DNA from: Fastidiosipila sp964627125
Lineage (GTDB): Bacteria > Bacillota > Clostridia > Saccharofermentanales > Fastidiosipilaceae
Assembly: GCA_964627125.1 (NCBI GenBank)
Contig: CAZVJQ010000020.1
Coordinates: 1 to 33,042, forward strand
Length of the DNA stretch: 33,042 nucleotides
Reading direction: 5' to 3'
In this document: in pieces, positions 15,213-23,334 of the stretch
How the letters are laid out: every line of letters starts with the position of its first letter
How positions within the stretch are numbered: position 1 is the first letter of the stretch
Notes under the pieces: generated by a model
Told to the model about the DNA's origin: nothing
The model's input: the letters and a program-made list of their open reading frames with translations, nothing else
The model's database searches: none
Position numbers and translations under genes: made by a program

Positions 15213-15713
15213 TTAAACTTTATCTTTTGAAAAATCTATCAGTAAGTTATCTGATCCTTTAATTGTAAATTCTCTATATGCTACACCACTTGCAGATAGC
15301 ATTCTCTTAGAGGCAATTGTTGAGTCAGTTTCAGCATATTTATCTGAGATATAAATAATTTCAGATATACCAGACTGAATAATAGCCTTAGCACATTCAT
15401 GGCAAGGGAAGAGTGCTACATAAATTCTACAGTCCTTTAAGCTTGTACCTGGGTTATTTAAAATAGCATTAAGTTCAGCATGGCAAACATATGCATATTT
15501 TGTACTTAAGAAATCACCCTCACGTTCCCATGGGAATTCGTCATCATTTATACCGATTGGGAAACCATTGTAACCAGTACTAATAATTTTATTTTCAGTA
15601 CTGACAATACAAGCACCAACTTGAGTATTTGGATCTTTAGACCTCTTAGCTGCTAAAAGGGAGACACCCATAAAGTATTCATCCCAGGAAATATAATCTT
15701 CTCTTTTTGACAT
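15213..15713 (-). CDS. Deoxycytidylate (dCMP) deaminase
   Basis: A 166-residue cytidine/deoxycytidylate deaminase family enzyme, converting dCMP to dUMP for thymidylate synthesis. The Zn site is visible: CHAELN (His ligand and catalytic Glu) and PCHEC (two Cys ligands). The early segment DPNTQVGACIV and GYNGFPIGI match the ComEB/dCMP deaminase branch, not tRNA-specific TadA. Length fits the family. GGAGG is 8 nt before the ATG, directly after the T-tract of a terminator-like hairpin belonging to the PBP gene. It is the first gene of an apparent operon with the histidine kinase and regulator, which have no obvious metabolic link. Confidence 0.93.
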   Translation of the reverse strand: MSKREDYISWDEYFMGVSLLAAKRSKDPNTQVGACIVSTENKIISTGYNGFPIGINDDEFPWEREGDFLSTKYAYVCHAELNAILNNPGTSLKDCRIYVALFPCHECAKAIIQSGISEIIYISDKYAETDSTIASKRMLSASGVAYREFTIKGSDNLLIDFSKDKV

Positions 15714-15723
15714 CTTGAAACCT

Positions 15724-15756
15724 CCAAAAAATATAGCCTCAAATTAATGAGGCTAT
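15724..15756 (-). terminator. Terminator-like hairpin between the PBP and dCMP deaminase genes
   Basis: On the minus strand, ATAGCCTCA (15756-15748) pairs perfectly with TGAGGCTAT (15741-15733) around a 6-nt loop, then ATTTTTT. The T-tract runs straight into the GGAGG ribosome site of the dCMP deaminase gene. It ends PBP transcription or acts as an attenuator. Confidence 0.85.
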
Positions 15757-15799
15757 TTTATATTACTTTATATTGTTAGAATTCGCTATGAATTAATGA

Positions 15800-18175
15800 T
15801 TATCTATATCCATTATTCTCAGCATAGTTTCTGTAGTAACCAGGAATATCATCTGTGCTTAGATAATTTCTATCACCATTCTCTCTTGGAGTACGGCTAG
15901 GAGTTATTGGGCTACCAGCCTTGAAGTACTCTGTATAAGAAGATTGTCCATCTTCAGCCAATAGACCAGTAGTCATATTAACTTCTAATTCAACTATACC
16001 TGCTGGTTGTACCCAATCTGCAGCTTCTAAGTCTCTATGAGCAAACTTCATAACGTTATTACTCATGTAGTGAATCTTTTGAACTTCTAGATATCCATTA
16101 ATAGAAGTTTGTTTAATTCTATTGTCAAAACCAAACCAGGCAGCAGATGTATAGTAAGGAGTTTGGTGAACGTTCCAAGCATCGATATAATCATCTGTTG
16201 TACCAGATTTACCTGATGTTGCAATTTCATCACCATTCTCATTAGTAATTCTATCTAAGTAATTCAAGGTACCGTTATAACCTGAGTTATTTGTTTGTGA
16301 ATAGAATGCTGATTCCATCATTCTTTGGACCATGTAAGCTGCTTCAGCTGAGAATACTTGTTGGTAGTTAGGATTGTTCTCTAATAAAACATTTCCATTA
16401 CTATCCATGACTCTAGTATAGGCTTTGGCCTCGGAGTATAAACCACCATTAGGGAAGGTCATGAAAGCATTTGCAATTTGCAGTGGGGATGCACCATAGG
16501 AAGTAGCACCAGTTGCAAGAGCAAGTCCAACAGGGTCATTTGTTAGGTCGATACCTAACTCGTATAAGTAGTTCTTAGCTGTATCTACACCAACTTCATG
16601 CAAAATCTTAACGGCAGGAACGTTGTTCGAAATCTTAATAGCTTCTCTAGCTGTCATATCTCCATAGAAATCTAGGTAAACGTTTTGTGGCCAAAGATTA
16701 TCTGGGTTGTGTATATCTAAGTAAACAGGCTCATCCTTAATAACAGTAGAAGGTGAGATTAAATCTAAATCAAGGGCTGGAGCATATACTGCTAATGGCT
16801 TCATAACAGAACCAGGCTGTCTCTCTATATCTGTTGCTCTATTAAGAACTAAGTTTGCACGTTTCTCGCCGAACCCACCTTGCATAGCAACGATAGTATT
16901 ATTCCTATTATCTAGGACAACTATACCTGATTGAGGAACTTCAGGAGCATTAGCGTAGACATCTTGATTTAATTGGAAAGTGTTTGGATCCATGAATAAT
17001 TCATCTAGATAATCTTGTAGTTCAGTATCTATAGGAGTATGGATATGTAAACCACCATTTTGAACCATTTGGTAAGCGACATTTTCTGGATAACCAGCTG
17101 CAACTAAGTCAGCAGTTACTTGTTGAATTACAAATTCTTCATAGTATGAGTTAACTGATGTTGCTGAAATATTATCATCTGGGCTACTGTATACAAGCTC
17201 GTAGTTTAAAGCATCTTCAAACTGGTTTGCTGTGATTGAGCCAACTTCAAGCATGGCTTGTAGAACATTTCTTTGTCTTCTTTGGCCATTTTTTCTACCA
17301 AGTTCAGTTCTAGGATTATATGCTGATGGACTCTGAGGTATACCTGCTAAGAGTGCAGCTTCAGCTAAATTAATTTCACTGGCTTCTTTACCGAAATAAG
17401 CCTTCGCAGCAGATTGAACACCAATATAGTTATTACCCATAGGTGCTAAGTTAAGGTATAGACCCATAATTTGAGCCTTAGGTAATTGCTCTGTTAAACG
17501 AACAGCTCTATACCACTCTTGAACTTTACGTTGGTAAGAAACCTCATCGTCACCTGTAAGCATTTTAATTGTCTGTTGAGTAATAGTTGAACCACCATAT
17601 GCAGATTCACCGACATTAGCAACAATGTTAATAACAGCACCAGCGATACGTCTTGGGTCAATACCGATGTTTGTGTCAAAGGTTCTATCTTCAATTGCGA
17701 TGAAAGCATCATCTATAAAGGTATCTGCAACATCTTGGTATCTGATTAGCTCACGGTTAATATTGCTACTACCTGTAAGGGCAGCCATTTCCTGGCCATT
17801 CGCATTATAAATATATGATGTTTGCTCATTGATTGTTAGTAAAGAAGTAGGAACTTCTCTTGCAGTTGAAATATAACCGACTAAAACACCTATTAATCCT
17901 GCACCTATTACTGCGATAATTATTACAATTATTACTAGGAAAATCATTACGGTTTTGGCTGCAAATTTACTTGCAAGACCAGGTAGGGTGACGTCACCTG
18001 CAGGCACACTTGGTCTACCAGATACTTCATTACGGAGAGAATTCTTAATGCTATTCATCTCGCGTTCTTCGAGTCGTCTCTGGCGCTCTTGGTTATAGGC
18101 AAGTCTCTTTTCTTGCAAACTAGCTTCATTCTTCCTGTTACTTTGGCTAGTTTTTCTATTATCATTATTTTTCAT
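15800..18175 (-). CDS. Class A penicillin-binding protein (glycosyltransferase-transpeptidase)
   Basis: A 791-residue bifunctional peptidoglycan synthase. The cytoplasmic tail (1-70) is rich in Arg, Glu, Asn and Gln. A membrane anchor spans about 75-102. The GT51 domain (about 125-300) has E162 in EDRTF, GGSTITQQ (194-201) and KVQEWYRA (217-224). The transpeptidase domain (about 410-690) has the three penicillin-binding motifs SVMK (456-459, nucleophile S456), SNN (516-518) and KSGT (656-659). The third motif is KSGT, not KTGT. The tail ends near residue 791 without a PASTA or FN3 domain. AGAGGA precedes the start. It is transcribed from its own promoter, divergent to the RNase R gene. Confidence 0.95.
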   Translation of the reverse strand: MKNNDNRKTSQSNRKNEASLQEKRLAYNQERQRRLEEREMNSIKNSLRNEVSGRPSVPAGDVTLPGLASKFAAKTVMIFLVIIVIIIAVIGAGLIGVLVGYISTAREVPTSLLTINEQTSYIYNANGQEMAALTGSSNINRELIRYQDVADTFIDDAFIAIEDRTFDTNIGIDPRRIAGAVINIVANVGESAYGGSTITQQTIKMLTGDDEVSYQRKVQEWYRAVRLTEQLPKAQIMGLYLNLAPMGNNYIGVQSAAKAYFGKEASEINLAEAALLAGIPQSPSAYNPRTELGRKNGQRRQRNVLQAMLEVGSITANQFEDALNYELVYSSPDDNISATSVNSYYEEFVIQQVTADLVAAGYPENVAYQMVQNGGLHIHTPIDTELQDYLDELFMDPNTFQLNQDVYANAPEVPQSGIVVLDNRNNTIVAMQGGFGEKRANLVLNRATDIERQPGSVMKPLAVYAPALDLDLISPSTVIKDEPVYLDIHNPDNLWPQNVYLDFYGDMTAREAIKISNNVPAVKILHEVGVDTAKNYLYELGIDLTNDPVGLALATGATSYGASPLQIANAFMTFPNGGLYSEAKAYTRVMDSNGNVLLENNPNYQQVFSAEAAYMVQRMMESAFYSQTNNSGYNGTLNYLDRITNENGDEIATSGKSGTTDDYIDAWNVHQTPYYTSAAWFGFDNRIKQTSINGYLEVQKIHYMSNNVMKFAHRDLEAADWVQPAGIVELEVNMTTGLLAEDGQSSYTEYFKAGSPITPSRTPRENGDRNYLSTDDIPGYYRNYAENNGYR

Positions 18176-18209
18176 TTTATATCCTCTTTTGAAGCTTAAG
18201 CTTAGTCCA

Positions 18210-18238
18210 AGTATAACTTAATTTTATTTAGAGTTAAA
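18210..18238 (-). promoter_or_regulatory. Promoter candidate of the class A PBP gene
   Basis: On the minus strand, TTTAAC (18238-18233) and TATACT (18215-18210) are 17 bp apart. The -10 is good, the -35 weak. A palindrome AAGCTTAAGCTT (18192-18203) lies in the predicted leader. The remaining divergent gap (18240-18380) is AT-rich without recognisable features. Confidence 0.5.
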
Positions 18239-18380
18239 TCCTTAGACAAGCTAGAGTAATACCCATATATACTTTAATTCATAAAAGTTAACGGTAGATT
18301 AATTAAATATACATGTAAACACTGTAATTATATAAGAAAATCAATATTCATAATTAACTAACACTCATAAAATTATTAAT

Positions 18381-18389
18381 TGTTATAAT
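18381..18389 (+). promoter_or_regulatory. Extended -10 promoter of the RNase R gene
   Basis: TG-T-TATAAT is an extended -10 without a good -35, 83 nt upstream of the start. It probably also drives ireB, ruvX and the DUF1292 genes, since no terminator is seen before 21960. Confidence 0.6.
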
Positions 18390-18471
18390 TTACTTTGTTG
18401 AAAGAAATATTATAAGCGAGATAGAGTCAATTATCTGTAAATAAATGATTCTAAGAAATTAGTGAGGTAAC

Positions 18472-20385
18472 ATGCCCGAAGAACATATTGAAATTGTAGG
18501 TATATTAGCAGCAGACGGAAGAAATGGTAGAGTAATCCCTGAGGGGAAAGCTACAGACATTCGTTCTGTTACTATATTCCCTGAAAACTTGAATGGTGCG
18601 CCATTTGGAATGAGAGTTGTAGTCGAACTTACATCTAGCCCAGACTCACCTGATCCACTTGGTAAGATAATTGAAGTTTTAGGGGACCCTGCGCGTCCGG
18701 ATGTTGCCATGGAAGGTATTTTAAGAACTTATGGATTATCTGAAACCTTCCCAGCAGATGTATTGGCGGAGGCTGAAAATGTTCCAGCAAGTCTAAACCA
18801 AGAAGATATTGATAAAGAATTAAAACGTGGTAGAAGAGATTTAAGAAGTCTAACAACTATTACTATAGATGGTGTAGATGCCAGAGACTTAGATGATGCT
18901 ATCTCTATTCAAAAGGACCAAGATGGTAGCTATACCTTATATGTTCACATTGCAGATGTTACTCATTATGTAAGAGAAGGTAGTGCAATGGATGATGAAG
19001 CTCTAGAGCGTGGTAACAGTGTTTACCTGTCAGATAGAGTTATCCCAATGCTTCCACCAAAATTATCTAATGGTATTTGTAGTATAAATCCAGGGGCAGA
19101 AAGATTTGCTATGACCTGTATGCTACGTTATGACTCAAGTGGTGTATTAATCGATGGTGATGTTTTTGAAAGTTTAATTATTTCGGACTTAAGAGCCGAT
19201 TATGACTCAGTAAAAACTTCATTAGAAGAAGAGCCTGCAGAAGGTTATTCAGAATACATGAATGAGTTGAATTTAATGCAAGATTTAGCAGAGTTATTAC
19301 ACCAACAATCTGTTAACCGTGGTGCATTAGAGTTTGACTTCCCAGAAACAAAAATTGAAATTGATGCAGAAGGTAATGTTGCAGATGTTAGAGCAGCAGT
19401 AAGCTCATTCACTAATGAAATAATTGAACAGTTCATGGTTGCTTCTAACACATTTGTAGCTAAGAAATTTACTGAATTAGAGATGCCATTTATCTACAGA
19501 ATTCATGATTTGCCTGACACTGAAAAATTACAAAAGTTTAGAGAAGTATTGAAAATCGTTGGTGGTAAAAACATTAGAATTAGTGATAAACCAAGTCCAA
19601 AAGAGCTATCCTCAGTTTTAGATGAGTTGAAAGATATTCCTGCAGGTAAAACTTTGGAAACATTGCTGCTTAGGTCTTTGGCAAAAGCTATATACTCCGA
19701 AGAACCTATAGGACACTTCGGATTAGCACTTGAAGATTATTCACACTTCACAGCTCCAATTAGAAGATACTCAGACTTGTTTATCCATAGAGTAATTAAA
19801 GGCTTTTTAAGAAGACAAGTCAGAAAAGATCTTTGGACTAAGGCAGCACCTGAAGTATCTAAACATGTATCTGATACAGAAAGAACTGCAGTTTTAGCTG
19901 AAAGAGACAGTGTAGATCAAAAAGTTGCTGAATACTATTCAGATAAAATTGGTGAAATCTATACAGGTGAAATCACAGGCTTCGTTGGTGCAGGTATGTT
20001 TGTTATATTACCGAGTACTGCAGAAGGTATGATTCCATTTAGAACTATGAATGACTACTATGTTTACGATGAGCTAACTATGACAGCTCAGGGTAAAGAT
20101 AAGAAGAGATTATTTACTGTCGGAGATAAGGTTGAAGTTCAATTAGCAAGAACAGATGTTATTAGAAGACAAATTGACTTAGTACTAGTAGATGAAGAAG
20201 ATAGTGGACGAATCGATAGAGATTTCGCTCGTCAGCAATCTAACCGCAGAAATCGTAACTCAGATAGAAATAATAAGAGTAGAGGTTCTGGTAAGGGTAA
20301 TAGTAAGTCCTCAAATAGTAAATATAATAAGAATAAGAATAAGAAGCGCAATAGGTCTTCAAATAGAAATAAACGTAATAAATAA
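18472..20385 (+). CDS. rnr: RNase R-type 3'-5' exoribonuclease, short N-terminus
   Basis: A 637-residue RNB-family exonuclease that degrades RNA processively from the 3' end, including structured RNA. One cold-shock (OB) domain is visible (about 5-75), then the RNB domain with the catalytic Asp cluster DGVDARDLDD (133-142; D133, D139, D141, D142). An S1 domain follows (about 500-580), and a very basic Arg/Asn/Ser/Lys tail (about 590-637). Typical RNase R has a winged-helix and a further cold-shock domain before this point, about 80-150 residues more. They are absent here and no in-frame upstream start exists close by. GAGG lies 4 nt before the ATG, a short spacing. It is followed 76 nt later by ireB. 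Confidence 0.9.
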   Translation: MPEEHIEIVGILAADGRNGRVIPEGKATDIRSVTIFPENLNGAPFGMRVVVELTSSPDSPDPLGKIIEVLGDPARPDVAMEGILRTYGLSETFPADVLAEAENVPASLNQEDIDKELKRGRRDLRSLTTITIDGVDARDLDDAISIQKDQDGSYTLYVHIADVTHYVREGSAMDDEALERGNSVYLSDRVIPMLPPKLSNGICSINPGAERFAMTCMLRYDSSGVLIDGDVFESLIISDLRADYDSVKTSLEEEPAEGYSEYMNELNLMQDLAELLHQQSVNRGALEFDFPETKIEIDAEGNVADVRAAVSSFTNEIIEQFMVASNTFVAKKFTELEMPFIYRIHDLPDTEKLQKFREVLKIVGGKNIRISDKPSPKELSSVLDELKDIPAGKTLETLLLRSLAKAIYSEEPIGHFGLALEDYSHFTAPIRRYSDLFIHRVIKGFLRRQVRKDLWTKAAPEVSKHVSDTERTAVLAERDSVDQKVAEYYSDKIGEIYTGEITGFVGAGMFVILPSTAEGMIPFRTMNDYYVYDELTMTAQGKDKKRLFTVGDKVEVQLARTDVIRRQIDLVLVDEEDSGRIDRDFARQQSNRRNRNSDRNNKSRGSGKGNSKSSNSKYNKNKNKKRNRSSNRNKRNK

Positions 20386-20461
20386 TCGATTAAGTACAGA
20401 TGAAATTGTCAAAACTAATAGATTAGTAGATAATTAGATAAAGAAGTTTGGAGGAGTAGAC

Positions 20462-20722
20462 ATGAACGACGAGACCACAAGATTTGATTTTAACCTCGAA
20501 AAAAATGCGAAGGTGAATGAAATATTAGATACAGTATTTAAATCACTGGAGGAAAAAGGCTATAACCCAATTAGTCAATTAGTTGGTTATTTCTTATCCG
20601 GTGACCCAACATACATTACTAACCACAATAACGCTAGAGCAGTTATTAGAAGATTAGAGAGAGATGAAATTTTAGAAGTAATCTTAACTCACTATATCGA
20701 CACCAATTTCGATAAAGAATAA
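20462..20722 (+). CDS. ireB: IreB family regulatory protein (UPF0297)
   Basis: An 86-residue cytoplasmic protein of the IreB/YrzL family. The conserved core EKGYNPISQLVGYFLSGDP (about 35-53) and RRLERDEILEVIL are typical. In Enterococcus faecalis IreB is a substrate of the PASTA kinase IreK and a negative regulator of cephalosporin resistance; it is phosphorylated on N-terminal threonines. Here DETTRFD at 3-9 supplies T5 and T6 in the same place. A strong GGAGGAG lies 5 nt upstream. It is followed 1 nt later by ruvX, as in many Firmicutes, but the usual upstream alaS is replaced by RNase R. Confidence 0.95.
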   Translation: MNDETTRFDFNLEKNAKVNEILDTVFKSLEEKGYNPISQLVGYFLSGDPTYITNHNNARAVIRRLERDEILEVILTHYIDTNFDKE

Positions 20723-20723
20723 A

Positions 20724-21167
20724 ATGAAGCGTTATTTAGCAATAGACTATGGGCTTGCTAGAGTAGGTATAGCTAAGAATGATATATTAGGCGTATCTGC
20801 TCATGGAATTGAAACTATTAAATGGAATGGCAAGAATAACGAGCCTGTTATAAATAGGATAGTTGAATTGTCAAAAGAGCTAGGTGTGGAAGAATTTGTA
20901 ATTGGTCTTCCACAACGAACAGATAATAAACCTAGTGAAGCTGCAGAAGGTGTTAAGGAATTTGCTAGACAGCTGCAAGCTAAGATTGATTTGCCTGTTA
21001 ATTTCCACGACGAGCGTTTTACAACAGTTATAGCTACAAGATATTTACAAGCAGGTACCAGTAACAAGAAAACATACAGATCTAAGGTTGACCAGGTAGC
21101 AGCAGAGATAATACTTCAGAGCTTCATGGATAAACTTAGGTTTGAGAAAAACAAGGAGAATTTTTAA
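20724..21167 (+). CDS. ruvX: RuvX/YqgF-type RNase H-fold nuclease
   Basis: A 147-residue RNase H-fold protein, annotated as putative Holliday junction resolvase and also implicated in 16S pre-rRNA 5' processing in E. coli. The first catalytic Asp is D8 in LAIDYGLARVG; VIGLPQRTDN (about 58-67) and HDERFTT (about 94-100) follow; the last Asp lies in KVDQVAAEIIL (about 122-132). Length fits the family. The ATG is 1 nt after the ireB stop, and the DUF1292 gene starts directly after its own stop. Confidence 0.94.
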   Translation: MKRYLAIDYGLARVGIAKNDILGVSAHGIETIKWNGKNNEPVINRIVELSKELGVEEFVIGLPQRTDNKPSEAAEGVKEFARQLQAKIDLPVNFHDERFTTVIATRYLQAGTSNKKTYRSKVDQVAAEIILQSFMDKLRFEKNKENF

Positions 21168-21593
21168 ATGACAGAATCAAATGATAGAAAAGATTTTGAT
21201 GAAATTGATGAACTCGAAGAGCTCGATGAGATTGAAGCAACTGAAGAGCTAGAGGATGTCGAAGAATTAGATGAGTTAGATAAACCTACATCTGAAGAAG
21301 TTATGGCTGAAATAGAAGATATTTTAGGCGATAGCGTCGATCAATATGCAATTATCATGGAAGATGAAGAGAGTGGTAATGAATTTACTTTCTATCTAGT
21401 AGATGATTTTGAATTTGAAAATGAAGTTTATGCAATTTTAGTAAATGCCGAAGAATCACCTGAAGCAGTTATTGCAAAAGTTACTACAGATGAAGAAGGA
21501 AATATGGGCTTCTCAACTATAGTAGATGATGAATTCGATAGAGTTGCAAGCTTCTATGAGATGCTAGCTGAAGATGAAGAAGAAGATTTATAA
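21168..21593 (+). CDS. DUF1292 protein (YrzB/UPF0473-like) with highly acidic N-terminus
   Basis: A 141-residue small acidic protein. Residues 1-50 are almost all Glu, Asp, Leu and Ile (e.g. DELEELDEIEATEELED). Residues about 55-141 form the DUF1292 domain (EDEESGNEFTFYLVDDFEFENEVYAIL in two parts, then a VTTDEEG turn). Family function is unknown. AAGGAG lies 9 nt before the ATG, inside the end of ruvX, with no gap between the genes. The ireB-ruvX-DUF1292 order is conserved in Firmicutes. Confidence 0.88.
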   Translation: MTESNDRKDFDEIDELEELDEIEATEELEDVEELDELDKPTSEEVMAEIEDILGDSVDQYAIIMEDEESGNEFTFYLVDDFEFENEVYAILVNAEESPEAVIAKVTTDEEGNMGFSTIVDDEFDRVASFYEMLAEDEEEDL

Positions 21594-21615
21594 ATCTAAT
21601 TAGACTGAGGCTATT

Positions 21616-21972
21616 ATGACAAAAGAAGATAAGGAAAAGAAAGCAAAAGATAAAGAGAAATTGCAAAGAAAATCTGCAAGACGTAGATCTAGACAAGACC
21701 AAGATCAAGATCTATTAGTCATTCAAGATTTAGACAATGCTAATGAATATTTCTTTTATCAGATAGATGCATTTAGACTTAATAATGTAGATTATGTTTG
21801 TCTTGCTAGTTATGAACCAGATTTTGGTGACCACACAGAGCCAGAATTAGTCATCATGAGAACTAGATTAGATAATAAAGGAACAAGACTATATAAATCT
21901 ATAAGAGATACAAGTGAGTTAGAGTCTGCATTTAATGCATTCTACGAAAGGATGGAAACTGCGATAGATTAG
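21616..21972 (+). CDS. Second DUF1292-like protein with basic N-terminus
   Basis: A 118-residue protein with the DUF1292 plan: LLVIQDLDNANEYFFYQIDAF (21 residues, at about 33-53, named here by its ends LLV...DAF), then NNVDYVCLASYEP. Residues 1-30 are mostly Lys and Arg with some Glu/Asp (KEKKAKDKEKLQRK, RRRSR), opposite in charge to its neighbour. It starts 22 nt after the first DUF1292 gene with GAGG 5 nt upstream, so it looks like a tandem duplication within the operon. Its stop codon lies in the loop of a terminator-like hairpin. Function unknown. Confidence 0.75.
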   Translation: MTKEDKEKKAKDKEKLQRKSARRRSRQDQDQDLLVIQDLDNANEYFFYQIDAFRLNNVDYVCLASYEPDFGDHTEPELVIMRTRLDNKGTRLYKSIRDTSELESAFNAFYERMETAID

Positions 21973-21989
21973 TCTATCGCATTATTTTT
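21960..21989 (+). terminator. Terminator-like hairpin overlapping a stop codon and abutting the CPBP start
   Basis: TGCGATAGA (21960-21968) pairs perfectly with TCTATCGCA (21973-21981) around the loop TTAG, which contains the TAG stop of the preceding gene. TTATTTTT follows, and the CPBP ATG starts at 21990 with no room for a ribosome site. Confidence 0.75.
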
Positions 21990-23141
21990 ATGAACAATAA
22001 TAATCAGAAGCAAAACTTAAATCATAACCCTGGTACGAACCCAAATCAAAACCAAAACCAAGACTATAGAAGATTTGATACAGCCTACAGAGCTCCAATT
22101 AATCAGATGCCAGGAAGACCTGCTAATGATGACGAGCTTTATTATAGGAAGAAAGGATTTGATCTAGGTACAATACTATGGCCATTCTTGATGGTTGTTG
22201 TTTATTTAGCTTCAAATCTAATTGTGAGTTTAGTTGTTCTATTTGTACGTTTGTTCTCTGATCCTGTGCTTTTGCAAGAGATGCAAAATGTAATAGATAA
22301 TAATCAAGCATTCATGCAATTGTTATTGAATCTTTTAACTGAAGATTTCGTACTAACTGCAGCTATTTATTCAGTTCTTCAAATTATTATATTTGTAGCT
22401 TTCTTAATGTGGAGAAATAGACGTGAGGAAAACTATGTATTGAATGAGAGATTCGGTGGTTTATCTTTAACTGCATCAATCTTCATAGCTCTTGGTAGTT
22501 TAGGCTTATCTCAAATGTGGATGGTATTTGCTCAATTCTTATCAGAACACTTGAACTTCTTTGAAAATGCAGTCAATCAGTATGGTGAAATAACTGTTGT
22601 ATTTAGTGCTGATAATGAATTTATGTTAATTCTATCAGTCGCTATTTTAGTTCCTATAGCAGAGGAATTATTATTTAGAGGAGTATTGCTAGGTGAATTA
22701 AGAAGACTCATGCCATCTTGGGTAGGAGTAGTAGTAGTTGGTGTATTATTTGGAATATTCCACGGTAATTTAATACAAGGTGTTTATGCAGCAGGTATTG
22801 GTATTATCTTAGGTCTAGTTTATGTTTGGACTGACTCAATCTGGTCATCAATATTAATGCATATAGTATTTAACTTCTTCGGTGGTGCCTTACCATTAAT
22901 CCTTGAAAAACATAATGTTCTTACTATGGATGAAGAGACATTAGGGTTAATAATGCTAGTGTCATACATTATCTTCATGATTTTAGGATTAATTTTCTTC
23001 ATCCTAGTATTTAGAAAAAGAGGCGAAGAGAAGAGAGTTGAACCTATGGTTAAGAAGCAGTACATAGATGCTGGTGTGAATCCAGAGGTTCAAAATCCTA
23101 ACGTAGATCCTAGAAATCAAAATCCAGGACAAGGTTATTAA
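21990..23141 (+). CDS. CPBP family intramembrane protease with Asn/Gln-rich tails
   Basis: A 383-residue integral membrane protein of the CPBP (Rce1-like, CAAX protease/bacteriocin-processing) family. Motif 1 EELLFR has E225, E226 and R230; motif 2 FGIFH has F254 and H258; motif 4 HIVFN has H291 and N295, so all key residues are present. About eight hydrophobic segments span 55-345. The first 50 residues are Asn/Gln-rich (NPNQNQNQDYRR) and the C-terminal tail is again Asn/Pro/Gln-rich, resembling the tail of the protein at 8771. No ribosome site precedes the ATG because a hairpin fills that position; the next Met (residue 40) also lacks one. Substrate unknown; roles in prenyl-protein or bacteriocin-immunity processing are known for relatives. 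Confidence 0.9.
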   Translation: MNNNNQKQNLNHNPGTNPNQNQNQDYRRFDTAYRAPINQMPGRPANDDELYYRKKGFDLGTILWPFLMVVVYLASNLIVSLVVLFVRLFSDPVLLQEMQNVIDNNQAFMQLLLNLLTEDFVLTAAIYSVLQIIIFVAFLMWRNRREENYVLNERFGGLSLTASIFIALGSLGLSQMWMVFAQFLSEHLNFFENAVNQYGEITVVFSADNEFMLILSVAILVPIAEELLFRGVLLGELRRLMPSWVGVVVVGVLFGIFHGNLIQGVYAAGIGIILGLVYVWTDSIWSSILMHIVFNFFGGALPLILEKHNVLTMDEETLGLIMLVSYIIFMILGLIFFILVFRKRGEEKRVEPMVKKQYIDAGVNPEVQNPNVDPRNQNPGQGY

Positions 23142-23167
23142 GAAGTAGATTATTTTTAAGCAAAGAG

Positions 23168-23199
23168 AAACCCTGAAACATTTGTTTCAGGGTTTTGTC
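23168..23199 (+). terminator. Terminator of the CPBP protease gene
   Basis: AAACCCTGAAAC (23168-23179) pairs perfectly with GTTTCAGGGTTT (23184-23195) around ATTT, then TTGTCTT. The reverse strand is A/T-rich enough (TTTCTCTTTG) that it could also stop the convergent tRNA-Val transcript. Confidence 0.9.
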
Positions 23200-23200
23200 T

Positions 23201-23277
23201 TGGTGGGTAATACTGGACTCGAACCAGTGACCTCTTGCGTGTCGAGCAAGCGCTCTAACCAACTGAGCTAATCACCC
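23201..23277 (-). tRNA. tRNA-Val (anticodon GAC)
   Basis: A 77-nt class I tRNA on the minus strand. The acceptor stem is GGGTGAT paired with ATTACCC, with discriminator A and an encoded CCA (23203-23201). The D-arm is GCTC..GAGC. Anticodon stem CTTGC/GCAAG encloses loop TCGACAC with anticodon GAC; the T-loop is TTCGAGT. It lies antiparallel to its neighbours. Confidence 0.95.
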
Positions 23278-23334
23278 GTATAAATAATTTTTGGTTAGAA
23301 TTAATTTAAAACTCAATTTGAGATAACGAGAGAA

